A program made the position numbers and the translations under genes. From Mesorhizobium qingshengii (lineage in GTDB: Bacteria > Pseudomonadota > Alphaproteobacteria > Rhizobiales > Rhizobiaceae), in contig NZ_JAPFQA010000011.1 of NCBI RefSeq assembly GCF_027563465.1, forward strand, positions 62,001 to 126,000: DNA of 64,000 bases, in the 5' to 3' direction. The notes beneath the pieces were generated by a model. The model searched no databases. It was given only the letters and a program-made list of their open reading frames with translations, and was not told the DNA's origin. Below, in pieces: positions 34,958 through 43,204 of the stretch; position 1 is the stretch's first letter, and every line of letters starts with the position of its first letter.

Positions 34958-35365
34958 CTGCAATTTCGGTGCCGGCAGAACTCTGCAACCTGGTGGCGCT
35001 TGATTTCGTAGAGCAGTAGTTGCTCCATTCTTCGCTGTACCGGAGCGACAGGCTCGCTGGGGAGAGTGTTGGGGCCGCCCCGGCGAGCTACATCCTCGTT
35101 GCGCGGTTTGCGGTTGGCCTCGAGTGCCAAGCCTGCTCGCGCGGCCTGACGTGCAGGGCGGCTTTCAATTTTCCATGAAGGTGTCGGGAAGTACGTCAGC
35201 TTCAATCGCCGCGCTGATGAAGGCAGTGTTTTGATTCATCCCTTGCGATGACGATGAGTCAATTCTTGACAGCCATGATCCCGCTTATGATATTTTTTTG
35301 CGCCCACGGTTGCGCCAAGCCGGGGCAGTTCGTCTCAAAAACTCGTTCAACGGATGGAGGAGTCT
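34958..35365. other. Gene-poor spacer
   Basis: 408 bp with no convincing gene. A minus-strand open frame across 34921-35205 overlaps the RHH gene and has no recognisable features. GGAGGAG at 35356-35362 serves the next gene. Confidence 0.5.
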
Positions 35366-35668
35366 ATGAACGGCAGGATTTTCGAGCGGCCTATTCTGGT
35401 CAAGAACGGGCAGTTTGTCGTCGAGGAAATTGGAAGTCTGGCCGACGCATTCGAGTTCCTGGAACGATGGCCCGAGAGCCGGCGGGGACCGATTTATCAG
35501 ACCGCGCTTCGTGCCTGTCAGCGCGCCCATGACGGTCACCTGCCGCTTTCCGTGGCACGCGACGCGTTCGCCGGGTTTGCCCGGTCGTTCAAAATTCTCG
35601 AGCCCGCTTCCACCGCGTTACCCTGGATGGCTGGGGCGAAATCGGGCCGCGGTGGGATACCAGCATAA
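35366..35668 (+). CDS. DUF982 protein, copy 2
   Basis: A 100-residue DUF982 protein: FERPILVKNGQFVVEEIGSL, DAFEFLERWPESRRGPIYQTAL, RACQRAHDGHLPLSVARDAFAGFAR. The C-terminal 25 residues go beyond the domain. ATG at 35366 follows GGAGGAG at three bases. The RGPIYQTALRACxxA core matches the family best of the four copies. Confidence 0.85.
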   Translation: MNGRIFERPILVKNGQFVVEEIGSLADAFEFLERWPESRRGPIYQTALRACQRAHDGHLPLSVARDAFAGFARSFKILEPASTALPWMAGAKSGRGGIPA

Positions 35669-35811
35669 TCGGCGAGCGGAGGGCCGTTATGGCCACTGCG
35701 TCGTTGCCATTGCCACAGCGCCATTCGCCGAGACGAGCTGCCCTCATCAATCCAGGTGATTTTCCGACGCGGACTGCGTTAGAATATCACCTCACCGAAT
35801 GGAGACCCGTC

Positions 35812-36491
35812 GTGGCCAAGGCTGACAAGCTCCCTTTCAATGTGAACGGCTTCCTCAATACGGTGGACGGCGGGAGGACTGTGGCGACGTATCTAAAGAA
35901 TGAGACGGTCTATTCGCAGGGGGACCCGGCGGATTCCGTCTTCTACGTCCAGAAAGGCAAGATCAAGGTCTGCATCCTATCAGAGCAGGCAAGGAAGCGG
36001 TCGTCGCTCTCCACGAGAGCGGAGACTTCTTCGGCGAAGGCTGCTTGTCCGGCCAGCCGGTACGGTTGGCTACAGTCTCCGCGATGGTGGACAGCGTCGT
36101 CACGCGGATTGATAAGGCATCCATCACGCAGGTGCTCCGCGAGGAGCCGAAGTTCTCAGAAATGTTCATATCATACCTGCTGGCGAGGAACGCCCGCGTC
36201 GAAGAGGACTTGGTGGACCAGCTTTTCAATTCCAGCGAGAAGCGTCTGGCGAGGTTGCTGCTTCTGATGGCAAATTTTGGCAAGGAGGGGGATCCGCAAA
36301 CTGTCATAGCGAAGATAAGCCAGGAGACGCTCGCCGAGATGGTCGGCACCACCAGGTCGCGCGTGAGCACCTTCATGAACAAGTTCCGCAAGCTCGGATT
36401 CATCGAATACAACGGAGATCTGAAGGTTCATAACTCTCTGCTGAACGTGGTCCTGCACGACAATCCTCACCTCAGGGGCAGGGACCTTTGA
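35812..36491 (+). pseudogene. Crp/Fnr-family regulator, frameshifted
   Basis: A cyclic-nucleotide-fold regulator broken by one base. The first part (from GTG 35812, GGAG seven bases upstream) reads AKADKLPFNVNGFLNTVDGG and VYSQGDPADSVFYVQKGKIK up to LSEQ. Near 35985-35992 one G seems missing; adding it would continue GKEAVVALHESGDFFGEGCL into the other frame, which runs through LVDQLFNSSEKRLARLLLLM and the helix-turn-helix SQETLAEMVGTTRSRVSTFM. Joined, the protein has about 226 residues, normal for this rhizobial Crp subgroup. Either a pseudogene or a sequence error. Confidence 0.8.
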
Positions 36492-36859
36492 GGCACCTGT
36501 TCCGTATGGAACAGTCGAGCCACTTGCACCTGTGTTAGATTTCAAGTTGGTCCAACCCTCTGGACCGGACCTGCAGCCCTAAGGCCGTCTTGACGCAACG
36601 ACATGACTGCCGGCGTAACGGACCCCCCGGTCGTGTTCTTCGACAAAGATGGTAAGGCGTTGCCGGTGACCAAACGGCGCGTCCGACCCCAGCCCCCCCA
36701 ACGCCGGACGCGCCGGCCCGTTGCTGCACCGTGGCCGATGCATTTGGAAAGCCCTTTGTCAGAGGAGACTCAGAGCGCCTGATCGGTGCGCCGCCAAGAC
36801 ACGAAGACTCCGGAAAGGACCAGGATCAGGGCAGGCCCGGCTCATCTTGCCGCGCGTGC
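36492..36859. other. Spacer with a long GC-rich inverted repeat
   Basis: 368 bp before the tRNA. It holds CGGCGCGTCCG (36675-36685) and CGGACGCGCCG (36705-36715), a perfect 11-bp inverted repeat with a 19-bp loop. A 59-codon frame at 36603-36782 spans it but has no ribosome binding site or family, so it is not called. Confidence 0.5.
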
Positions 36860-36933
36860 TGGTTCCCGCTCATGGGCTCGAACCACGATTCACGCCTTCA
36901 AAGGGCGCTGTCCTACCATTAGACGAAGCGGGA
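36860..36933 (-). tRNA. tRNA-Gln (anticodon TTG)
   Basis: The minus strand folds as a tRNA of 74 nt with encoded CCA. The acceptor stem TCCCGCT/AGCGGGA is perfect. The D arm is GTCTAATGGTAGGAC, the anticodon arm GCGCC-CTTTGAA-GGCGT has TTG in the loop, and the T arm CGTGG-TTCGAGC-CCATG has one G-T wobble. Discriminator A. Reads CAA glutamine codons. Lies 64 bp from a mobile element. Confidence 0.88.
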
Positions 36934-36977
36934 TAATCGGGCAGACGCACCACCCCTAGCCGGTTCGCGCGCCGGGA

Positions 36978-37241
36978 TCAACGCGTGCCGGCGGCGGGTA
37001 GTGTCTCAGTTTGAAGACCCCACCGCTTAGCAGCCGCCTTCTTGGCGATCTCGGCGCGCCGCTCCGGCGTCATGTTCTCGGCGCGCTTCTTGCCGCCCTT
37101 CGAGCCAAGCTCTTTGGCGGCGGCGTTCTTGCCGTCGTCCTGCACGTCGTCGGCTTCCTCGCCAGTGGCAATGCGCATGACGCGGACGGCGTTGCCGATC
37201 ACGTCGGCGGGGCGCTTCTGACCTTTAGGTCCGGTTGGCAT
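36978..37241 (-). CDS. Small cargo protein with KGG..R..(S/T)PExR helical motif (small element)
   Basis: An 87-residue protein starting MPTGPKGQKRPADVIGNAV. It is highly similar to the one at 62198-62428 and has the C-terminal motif KGGKKRAENMTPERRAEIAK. Its last residues (LQTETLP) are encoded by the element's terminal repeat, and the stop lies 19 bp outside the element, so the native end seems replaced. Its start overlaps the upstream gene by 17 bp. Function unknown; the Lys/Arg-rich helix suggests nucleic-acid contact. Confidence 0.72.
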   Translation of the reverse strand: MPTGPKGQKRPADVIGNAVRVMRIATGEEADDVQDDGKNAAAKELGSKGGKKRAENMTPERRAEIAKKAAAKRWGLQTETLPAAGTR

Positions 37242-37643
37242 TTATCGTCCTTAACCGCTCCACTAGATCGTGAAGCTCTGCGTCAAATATGCGGGCGAAC
37301 TCTGGAAACAGGCCCTCCCGCAGTTCTGTGAGTTTCGCGCCGCCGATACCGTGTGCGACGGCGTTTTCAAGATCAATCTGCGCTCCCCATAAAAACCAGA
37401 GAAGTCCATAGTTGGCCTCGTGGTCACTGGAGAGGCTTAGGGTTTTCATCAAAGATGCAAAACGCGTTGCCGCTTGAGGATCAAATTCCCGTTGGCGGAG
37501 CTTCATGAAGAAGCCATCTCCAGATGTGAACTCGCGTTCCATATTTGTAAGGTTTTCAACTGTCGTCATTCTGGAGCTAATGTGATGGCTTTGGCCGACC
37601 ACCGCAACCGGGTCGCCGTCAAATTTCAAACTGAGACACTACC
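36997..37643. mobile_element. 647-bp transposase-less element with the TIR of the 59-62 kb transposon
   Basis: Bounded by GGTAGTGTCTCAGTTTGAA at 36997-37015 and its exact inverse at 37625-37643. The right end matches the large element over 26 bp (37618-37643 versus 62706-62731). Flanks CGGCGGCG (36989-36996) and CGGTGGCG (37644-37651) agree at 7 of 8 bases, a possible worn target duplication. It carries two overlapping small genes and no transposase, so it would need the IS1-like enzyme in trans. Confidence 0.85.
37225..37569 (-). CDS. Hypothetical cargo protein of the small element
   Basis: A 114-residue protein of unknown family, mixed helical (FASLMKTLSLSSDHEANYGL, then DLENAVAHGIGGAKLTELRE and LHDLVERLRTI). 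The frame is less GC-rich than the chromosome. No good ribosome binding site; ATG at 37569 or 37542. It overlaps the MPTGPKG gene downstream, so the two are probably coupled, mirroring the gene pair at the same end of the large element. Confidence 0.6.
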   Translation of the reverse strand: MTTVENLTNMEREFTSGDGFFMKLRQREFDPQAATRFASLMKTLSLSSDHEANYGLLWFLWGAQIDLENAVAHGIGGAKLTELREGLFPEFARIFDAELHDLVERLRTINANRT

Positions 37644-37661
37644 CGGTGGCGACGCCAACAA

Positions 37662-37955
37662 TCAGTTCGGGAAGTTGGCGACCGGTTCCTCGCAGCGGTA
37701 GACAGGGCAGTGGCCGTCACGGGTCGGGACATAGGCCGACATCGGCACCTCCGGCCAGTCGCATTCGTTGCCGAACTGCCTGACATAGCGGTCATAGGTG
37801 TTGGGGCCGGTGGTCAGCACCACGGCGCGGTGGCTCTGGATCAGTTGCCGAAGCTGCTCGCAATTCATCGTGCGCGTGTCGGGTCTGGCATTGGCAAGAC
37901 CCGCCGCGGCCAGCATGATGGCTGCTGTCACAGGAACAATCTGGCGGATGGGCAT
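37662..37955 (-). CDS. Secreted cysteine-containing hypothetical protein
   Basis: A 97-residue exported protein. Signal peptide IVPVTAAIMLAAAGLANA; the mature part has four cysteines (MNCEQL, NECDWP, GHCPVYRCEEP) likely forming two disulfides. ATG at 37955 follows GAGG at eight bases. The mobile element lies 18 bp past its stop. Function unknown. Confidence 0.72.
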   Translation of the reverse strand: MPIRQIVPVTAAIMLAAAGLANARPDTRTMNCEQLRQLIQSHRAVVLTTGPNTYDRYVRQFGNECDWPEVPMSAYVPTRDGHCPVYRCEEPVANFPN

Positions 37956-38073
37956 GGCGATTACCTCGAGCGGGCGTGTCACCGGAACCTCGCATCCCGG
38001 CAAGCCATTCCGCAACAGCCAGCAGGCGGTCTTTTTGCGGCGCAACCAAATGGCACGTCGCGCATTGCTGAAG

Positions 38074-38259
38074 ATGGACAGCAGGAAACCCTACGAGACG
38101 CCGAAATGGTGGCCTGGCGGCGATGATCGCGAAGCCATGTGCTGTTCCTTCTGCGGTGGCCGCGACCACCGCTATGAGCAATGTCCGCAACGAAACCATG
38201 CGATCGATCCATCATCCGACACCGCGGGCGACGCCCTTCCCAGGCCTGCCTTGTTCTGA
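38074..38259 (+). CDS. Possible zinc-knuckle small protein
   Basis: A 61-residue frame containing CSFCGGRDHRYEQC, an exact CX2CX4HX4C zinc knuckle as in retroviral nucleocapsid proteins and rare in bacteria. Preceded by ETPKWWPGGDDREAM. No clear ribosome binding site, and the start could be 38050, so existence is uncertain. If made it could bind single-stranded nucleic acid. Confidence 0.4.
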   Translation: MDSRKPYETPKWWPGGDDREAMCCSFCGGRDHRYEQCPQRNHAIDPSSDTAGDALPRPALF

Positions 38260-38422
38260 ATCGAGGCTCGTTGGCGCAATGTGGCACCCCCATTGCAACC
38301 AAAATGTCCGTCCTGCATTGCAGGGCATGGGCAGAATGCATTACGCAAGCCTGAAATACGTTTGAGAGGGCGACGGCAAGGCGTGAGGCGGCCTGGCGTG
38401 ACCGAGGGAAGTCGGGGGGGCA

Positions 38423-39493
38423 ATGACGGAATTGGCAAGCGTGAATGGCCCGATCGAAGCCAGCGCCGACGCAAGGCTGGCGGCGATCGTCGATTCCTCC
38501 TTCGACGCCATCATCAGCAAGGATCTGAACAGCGTCATCACCAGCTGGAACGGCGCGGCGCAGCGGATGTTCGGCTACACCGCCGAGGAGGCTGTCGGCC
38601 AATCGGTGCTCATGCTCATTCCCGATCATCTCAGGGATGAGGAGGCCGACATCATCGGCCGTGTCCGCAAAGGCGAACTCGTTGCCAGCTACGAGACGGT
38701 CCGGCGCCGCAAGGACGGCGGGTCTATTGCGGTGTCGCTGACCATCTCACCGATCAGAAATGGATCGGGCGAGATCATCGGCGCTTCGAAGATCGCGCGC
38801 GACATCACGGCCACCAAGGAGAGCGAGCGGCGCATCAGGCTCCTGTTGCGGGAGGTCAATCATCGCGTCAAGAACCAGTTCGCGGTGATCCTGTCGATGG
38901 TCAGGGAAACAAGCAAACGCTCGACCGATCCGCGTGAGTTCGAAGCGCTTGTCCGCTCGCGCATCATGGCACTGTCGCGTTCGCACGATCTGCTGGTGAA
39001 CTCGGAATGGGCGGGCGCCAGTCTCTTCGACCTCATCCAGGAACACCTCAAGCCGTTTGGCCACGAGGAGCAGGTATCGCTGTCCGGGCCGCTTCTGACC
39101 CTGCAGCCGAACGCCGTGCAAAATCTCGGCATGGCATTTCATGAGCTCGGGACCAACTCGTCGAAATATGGCGCGCTGGCGGGGGATACCGGGAGAATCG
39201 AGGTCACCTGGCTGATCGCCACCGGCGCTGCGGGCAACCGGGAAATCCATCTCGTGTGGGACGAAACCTCGCCAGCCCGCGCCGATGAACGACAGGACGA
39301 AGGCACGCGCAAGGGTTTCGGCACCGTCGTCCTGCAGCGGGTTTCGCCACAATCGTTGAACGGTTCGGCGGTCCTGGAGCGTCACCCGGGCCATCTCAGG
39401 TGGTCGCTGACGGCGCCGCTGGAATCGATCATCGTTGCGCAAATCGGCGCCGAAATGCCTGCCGCCGACAGAGATCCGTCCTTCAGCCCTTGA
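38423..39493 (+). CDS. PAS-domain HWE-family sensor histidine kinase
   Basis: A 356-residue soluble two-component kinase. A PAS/PAC domain (about 15-130: IVDSSFDAIISKDLNSVITS, NGAAQRMFGYTAEEAVGQS, ARDITATKESE) is followed by the HWE core: LLLREVNHRVKNQFAVILSM with the phosphorylated His, FHELGTNSSKYGAL (N box), VWDETSP and KGFGTVVLQRV. The HWE subclass is abundant in rhizobia. No response regulator lies beside it, so it is an orphan. The PAS domain could bind flavin or haem; no LOV cysteine motif is seen. Confidence 0.92.
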   Translation: MTELASVNGPIEASADARLAAIVDSSFDAIISKDLNSVITSWNGAAQRMFGYTAEEAVGQSVLMLIPDHLRDEEADIIGRVRKGELVASYETVRRRKDGGSIAVSLTISPIRNGSGEIIGASKIARDITATKESERRIRLLLREVNHRVKNQFAVILSMVRETSKRSTDPREFEALVRSRIMALSRSHDLLVNSEWAGASLFDLIQEHLKPFGHEEQVSLSGPLLTLQPNAVQNLGMAFHELGTNSSKYGALAGDTGRIEVTWLIATGAAGNREIHLVWDETSPARADERQDEGTRKGFGTVVLQRVSPQSLNGSAVLERHPGHLRWSLTAPLESIIVAQIGAEMPAADRDPSFSP

Positions 39494-39644
39494 AGGGGCC
39501 AGTCAAGCGACGGCGGACAAAGAAATCCATTGGAAGCACGAGCCGGTTTCCGCGGCGCGGAAATGGCCAACCTTTTTCGTCGGCAGGCGTTGTTCCCGTG
39601 AAGGCAAGGCCGCCGCGGGCGGCCGTGACAGGAAGGAGACCGGG

Positions 39645-39947
39645 ATGAGAAGTCTCGCCATCGTGCCGTTCAGCCTGGTGCTGGCACTGGCCGCGCCAGC
39701 GGCGGCGCAGACGGATCCGCTGCAGGACAGCCAGCCGCCGCAGGCAGACAAATGCCGCGCCCAGACAGGGCAAGGCAGCAAACAGCAACCTGCTGGCGGC
39801 GATCTGACGGAAAAGCTCAGCGACTGCGGCGGCGTTCTGAAACCGCCCGCCACCGGTGACCAGGGGATGACGGCTCCGGCTCCGGACGAAGGCAAGACGC
39901 CGGTGATCAAGCCAGGCGACGTGCCGGCTCAGCCGCCCGCGCAGTAG
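39645..39947 (+). CDS. Secreted proline/glutamine-rich hypothetical protein
   Basis: A 100-residue exported protein (signal IVPFSLVLALAAPAAAQ). The rest is low-complexity, rich in Pro, Gln and Asp, with two cysteines (DKCRAQ, SDCGGV). AGGAAGGAG lies upstream of the ATG. Probably disordered in the periplasm. Function unknown. Confidence 0.65.
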   Translation: MRSLAIVPFSLVLALAAPAAAQTDPLQDSQPPQADKCRAQTGQGSKQQPAGGDLTEKLSDCGGVLKPPATGDQGMTAPAPDEGKTPVIKPGDVPAQPPAQ

Positions 39948-40037
39948 AAGTCGGTTTCGTCGGCATCGTCGCCGGACGGGGAACCTCGCACCGAACGAAA
40001 CGTTTCCGTCGTGACTTGGATTTGAAAGGACGAGACC

Positions 40038-40172
40038 GTGAGAGATATCGCCAGCACCGCCACATTGCTTGCGTCGATCGCCATCGTGATCGTGCTGATG
40101 CTGATGGCGCCGAAGAGCTTCGGGTTCGAAACCTCCCACCCGATTGTACAGGGCGATCCGCTAGAACAGTAG
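40038..40172 (+). CDS. Single-pass membrane microprotein, 44 residues
   Basis: A 44-codon gene from GTG 40038 to TAG. The translation has one hydrophobic helix (ATLLASIAIVIVLMLMA) and a short polar tail (SHPIVQGDPLEQ). AAAGGA lies eight bases upstream, and a strong intrinsic terminator begins 13 bp after the stop, so it has the frame of a complete transcription unit. Function unknown. Confidence 0.6.
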   Translation: MRDIASTATLLASIAIVIVLMLMAPKSFGFETSHPIVQGDPLEQ

Positions 40173-40185
40173 TCAGGGTCGATTC

Positions 40186-40223
40186 AAAAAGCAGGCGAGG
40201 CACGGTGCCTCGCCTGCTTTTTT
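40186..40223 (+). terminator. Strong intrinsic terminator
   Basis: GCAGGCGAGGCA and TGCCTCGCCTGC form a 12-bp stem with a CGG loop, flanked by AAAAA and TTTTTT, so it can work in both directions. It follows the microprotein gene and faces the DUF982 pair. Confidence 0.92.
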
Positions 40224-40271
40224 CATGGCTTTCCAAAGCAAATAGCAGAAAGGCGTGAAACGATAAACCGC

Positions 40272-40517
40272 CTAGCGAACCAGCACGCCCGCATGATTGC
40301 ACAGGGCCGTGAAGGCTTCCTGGGCCTGTGCGGCACCTGCCTTGCTTTCCAGCGCGGCTTCAACCTGTTCGCGCGCCGCCTGATAGAAGGGGTCACGCCT
40401 GGCATGGGGCCAGTCGATCAGGATTTCGCTGGCATCCTTCAGCGTGGCGACGTCGCGGATCGTGTCCGAGCCATGTGGCTTGATCCGCAACGGCGGCGAT
40501 AGCATCAGCTCAGCCAT
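40272..40517 (-). CDS. DUF982 protein, copy 3
   Basis: An 81-residue DUF982 member: SPPLRIKPHGSDTIRDVATL, DASEILIDWPHARRDPFYQAAR, EQVEAALESKAGAAQAQEAFTALC. It starts 14 bp after the stop of the next DUF982 gene upstream, so the two form a tandem operon. Confidence 0.8.
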   Translation of the reverse strand: MAELMLSPPLRIKPHGSDTIRDVATLKDASEILIDWPHARRDPFYQAAREQVEAALESKAGAAQAQEAFTALCNHAGVLVR

Positions 40518-40531
40518 CTCTTGTTTTCCCG

Positions 40532-40768
40532 CTATTGGAGGAGCCGCGCTTCGCGCGCGGCGTCGATCATCGCCCGCATCGCCTTTTCCGGCGGCGTCCA
40601 GCCGTCCAATGCGTCGCGACAGCTGCGCAACGCTGCCCGGTACCGCCGGCCCTGGCCCGCCGGCCAGTCGCCGAGGCACTCCAGGCCTTCCCAGGCGCTG
40701 CGCACGACGCGCTCGCGCTCGGGGGCGAATTTCAACCTGATGGGCCGTGGGAACATCTTGTCGTTCAA
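40532..40768 (-). CDS. DUF982 protein, copy 4
   Basis: A 78-residue DUF982 member: FPRPIRLKFAPERERVVRSA, EGLECLGDWPAGQGRRYRAAL, RSCRDALDGWTPPEKAMRAM. TTG at 40768 follows GGAG at eight bases; an ATG at 40756 is the alternative. First gene of the tandem DUF982 pair. Confidence 0.78.
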   Translation of the reverse strand: MNDKMFPRPIRLKFAPERERVVRSAWEGLECLGDWPAGQGRRYRAALRSCRDALDGWTPPEKAMRAMIDAAREARLLQ

Positions 40769-41040
40769 GCGCTCGTCTCCGGGACTGTGAAGCGTCGGAT
40801 AACGTACGCAACAGGGGAGGGTTCCGTGCTCGAAAATCAAATTTCAGCCATGCGCCACGGCGCCCGAAAGGCCTGGCGTGGCCACACGGCAAAGGCTTAC
40901 AAAAGTGCTGTTCCGGGGGGGCGCGCGGCTGATCGTCAACGGCTAGGCGCCGCGCTGGCGGCTGCCGGTCCAGCGCATGGTGTCGGGCGTTGCGACCTCC
41001 ATGCCGTGCCTCCCAAGGTGCGGGAACACCGAGACAGGCG

Positions 41041-41064
41041 CCCACCCCGATCGCACGGGGTGGG
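41041..41064 (-). terminator. Hairpin after the DUF3606 gene
   Basis: CCCACCCCG and CGGGGTGGG form a 9-bp stem with a six-base loop just past the minus-strand stop at 41072. No U tract. The surrounding 40769-41071 gap has no gene. Confidence 0.45.
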
Positions 41065-41071
41065 GCGGGCT

Positions 41072-41251
41072 CTATCCGCGAGCGGCCATATAGGCGTCGA
41101 GCTTCTTTCTCGATGGCCCATAGCGCTTGATGATGGTCTGCGCCTCGCTCGGCGGAATGCCGTATTTCCTGGCAAAGGCAGCAACCTCGTAAGGCTCCTC
41201 GCTCGAAACCAGCTTGCGGTCCTGCTTTATCTTGGTTTTGTCGTCAGCCAT
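41072..41251 (-). CDS. DUF3606 protein
   Basis: A 59-residue protein of the DUF3606 family: MADDKTKIKQDRKLVSSEEP, then YEVAAFARKYGIPPSEAQTI and IKRYGPSRKKLDAYM. Starts at ATG 41251 rather than upstream codons because the family begins here. Small helical, unknown function, common in rhizobia and sometimes linked to stress. Confidence 0.82.
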   Translation of the reverse strand: MADDKTKIKQDRKLVSSEEPYEVAAFARKYGIPPSEAQTIIKRYGPSRKKLDAYMAARG

Positions 41252-41407
41252 TGCAGGCCTCGCTTTCTGTTGCCGGGGAAACGCGTGCGCGCGGCCGTTG
41301 GCGCGCTGTTCCGCGATCAACAGAGCATAACACAGATCGGCGTCGCGGGTTCCACGGGCATGACAATAATGCCGGCCAGGAGGGGGCCGATCTTCAGCCG
41401 ATGTTTT

Positions 41408-41644
41408 TCAAACCGACCGCTGCATCGGATCGATGTCGGAAGGGTGGCCGCCGTCACATTCGGCGCAGGGCGCGCTTACGCCGGGGCAGCCGTGCCGGTG
41501 GGTGCCAGCGGGACAGCAATGGCCGTTGGAACTCGTCCAGCGCGGACATTGAAAGACTTGGCCCGCGCCGCCGCAGCCGCTGCACTCCGGCACCGTCGAC
41601 CGGACGACATAGGATCTTGCCCCAAACCTGACGCTCGCGCCCAA
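41408..41644 (-). CDS. Possible cysteine-rich zinc-ribbon small protein
   Basis: A 78-residue frame with CSGCGGAG followed by paired cysteines (CC, CPG, CAEC), a pattern like DnaJ-type zinc centres and short rhizobial zinc proteins with CxxCxGxG. The start is unclear (TTG at 41644, no good ribosome binding site) and GC-rich DNA can yield such patterns by chance. It lies in a 529-bp stretch (41252-41780) otherwise without features. Confidence 0.4.
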   Translation of the reverse strand: MGASVRFGARSYVVRSTVPECSGCGGAGQVFQCPRWTSSNGHCCPAGTHRHGCPGVSAPCAECDGGHPSDIDPMQRSV

Positions 41645-41780
41645 CTCTCAAACCCACCCAACAAACCTGCACCGGCACAGATGTGCATTAGCCCCAGCTT
41701 AATAATAACACGATGCTGGTTACGAACAAGTTTCGGGATCATTAATTGTTCGTGAAGGCCGCCGGGCGGTCGCGGGGGCC

Positions 41781-41972
41781 TCAGGCGGGCTTCAGCCGCA
41801 TCGCGGCGAGATACATGAGCGCCGATGCGGCTTGCCCGCGGTCCCAGCCGGCGGCCTCGGCCTTGTCGAGCACCGCGTCGAGGTGGGGGACAAGCATGTC
41901 CCTGCATTCCTGTTCATAGGCGGCGGTCATCGCCGGATGTTGCGGCGCACCGATGGTCAATGCCTTGGCCAT
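41781..41972 (-). CDS. Small hypothetical protein
   Basis: A 63-residue helical protein (AMTAAYEQECRDMLVPHLDA, VLDKAEAAGWDRGQAASALM). GGGGAGG lies eight bases before its ATG, strong support for translation. No family recognised. Confidence 0.68.
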   Translation of the reverse strand: MAKALTIGAPQHPAMTAAYEQECRDMLVPHLDAVLDKAEAAGWDRGQAASALMYLAAMRLKPA

Positions 41973-42186
41973 GTCCGATTCCTCCCCTCTGAGCGGTGCG
42001 GCACTATACCATCAGCCGGCAAACCGAAATCGGCTTTTTTCCGGCACTGTGCATGGAATCAAGGGGTTAGCTTCCTGGCCATGCGATGGACCGGCGCAAA
42101 AGGCCGGGACACTCGACATCATGGCAATCTTGGCGCCATGATTTCAGCCAGGTCCGGGATCGGGCAGGGACAATGGGGGGTTGGCA

Positions 42187-43146
42187 ATGACTGACACGCA
42201 AGGCAATTCGAACCGTCTCCAGCAGCATGCCGTCGCCGGGTCACGTCCGATCGGCAGCGGCATCGTCGCGCTGGCCATCGTGCTGGTGCTGATCGCCGCC
42301 GTCATGGGTTCCTGGTACACGATCGACCAGGGCGACCGCGGCGTGCTTTTGACCAATGGCGCGTTGAGCTCGGCCGTCGATCCCGGCCTGCATTTCAAAT
42401 TGCCCTGGCTGCAGCGCGTCGAGAAGATCAGCCTGCGCCAGCAAGTCATCAAATGGGGCTGCGAGAACCAGAGCGACTGCGGCAACCTGCCGGCGATGCA
42501 GGCCTATTCGCGCGACCAGCAGCCGGCCAACATGCGCGTCACCGTCAACTTCCACGTGCCGGCGGCCGAGGTCAGCAACGTCTACATCAATTACGGGTCG
42601 ATCGAGGCGCTGGCCGACCGCGTCATCGCCCGCAAGGCGCCGCAGGAAATCAAGACGGTGTTCGGCCAGTATGACGCGGTGTCGGTGATCCAGAACCGCG
42701 CCAAGTTCAACAAGGATGTCGCCGATGCCATTTCGGCGGTGACCGACGGCCCGGTGATGATCGACAGCGTCCAGGTCGAGAACATCGACTTTTCCGACGC
42801 CTATGAACAGGCGGTCGAGGCGAGGATGACGGCGCAGGTGGAAGTGCAGAAGCAGGAGCAGAACCTGCAGCAGGAAAAGATCAAGGCCGACATCGCGGTG
42901 ACGCAGGCCAAGGGCCGCGCCGACAGCGTCAAGGCGGAAGCCGAGGCCAGCGCCTACAAGACCAAGATCGAAGGCGAGGCGACGGCCGAAGCGATCAAGG
43001 CGCGCGCCGCCGCCCTTGCCAACAATCCGCTGCTGGTCGAACTGACCAAGGCCGAGAAGTGGGACGGTCAGTTGCCGAAATCGATGATCCCGGGCTCCAC
43101 GGTGCCGTTCCTCGAGCTCGGCACGCCGGCGCCGGCGGCGAACTGA
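42187..43146 (+). CDS. SPFH/prohibitin-family membrane protein
   Basis: A 319-residue protein with one N-terminal membrane helix (IVALAIVLVLIAAVMGSW) and an SPFH domain (GDRGVLLTNGALSSAVDPGL, HFKLPWLQRVEKISLRQQ). A long coiled coil about 210-280 (EQAVEARMTAQVEVQKQEQN, then alternating Ala/Lys/Glu) precedes the C-terminus. Prohibitin-like proteins form rings or microdomains in the inner membrane and modulate proteases. GGGGGG lies upstream of the ATG. A single gene, no NfeD or FtsH neighbour. Confidence 0.9.
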   Translation: MTDTQGNSNRLQQHAVAGSRPIGSGIVALAIVLVLIAAVMGSWYTIDQGDRGVLLTNGALSSAVDPGLHFKLPWLQRVEKISLRQQVIKWGCENQSDCGNLPAMQAYSRDQQPANMRVTVNFHVPAAEVSNVYINYGSIEALADRVIARKAPQEIKTVFGQYDAVSVIQNRAKFNKDVADAISAVTDGPVMIDSVQVENIDFSDAYEQAVEARMTAQVEVQKQEQNLQQEKIKADIAVTQAKGRADSVKAEAEASAYKTKIEGEATAEAIKARAAALANNPLLVELTKAEKWDGQLPKSMIPGSTVPFLELGTPAPAAN

Positions 43147-43204
43147 GGGCGCAGCGCAGTCGCGAGGATCCAAGCCACGATCGCGACCTGCGGTTCGCCA
43201 GGGA

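Noticed and set aside
33848..34962. A toxin-antitoxin pair around the RHH gene
   Set aside because: The nearby small proteins do not resemble known toxins and are on the other strand.
34921..35205. A 94-codon minus-strand frame overlapping the RHH gene end
   Set aside because: No motif, no ribosome binding site, and partly antisense to a supported gene.
36603..36782. A 59-codon frame before the tRNA
   Set aside because: No ribosome binding site, no family, and it spans a long inverted repeat.
37225..37569. A HEPN-type toxin in the small element
   Set aside because: No RxxxxH motif is present; the size and coupling alone are not enough.
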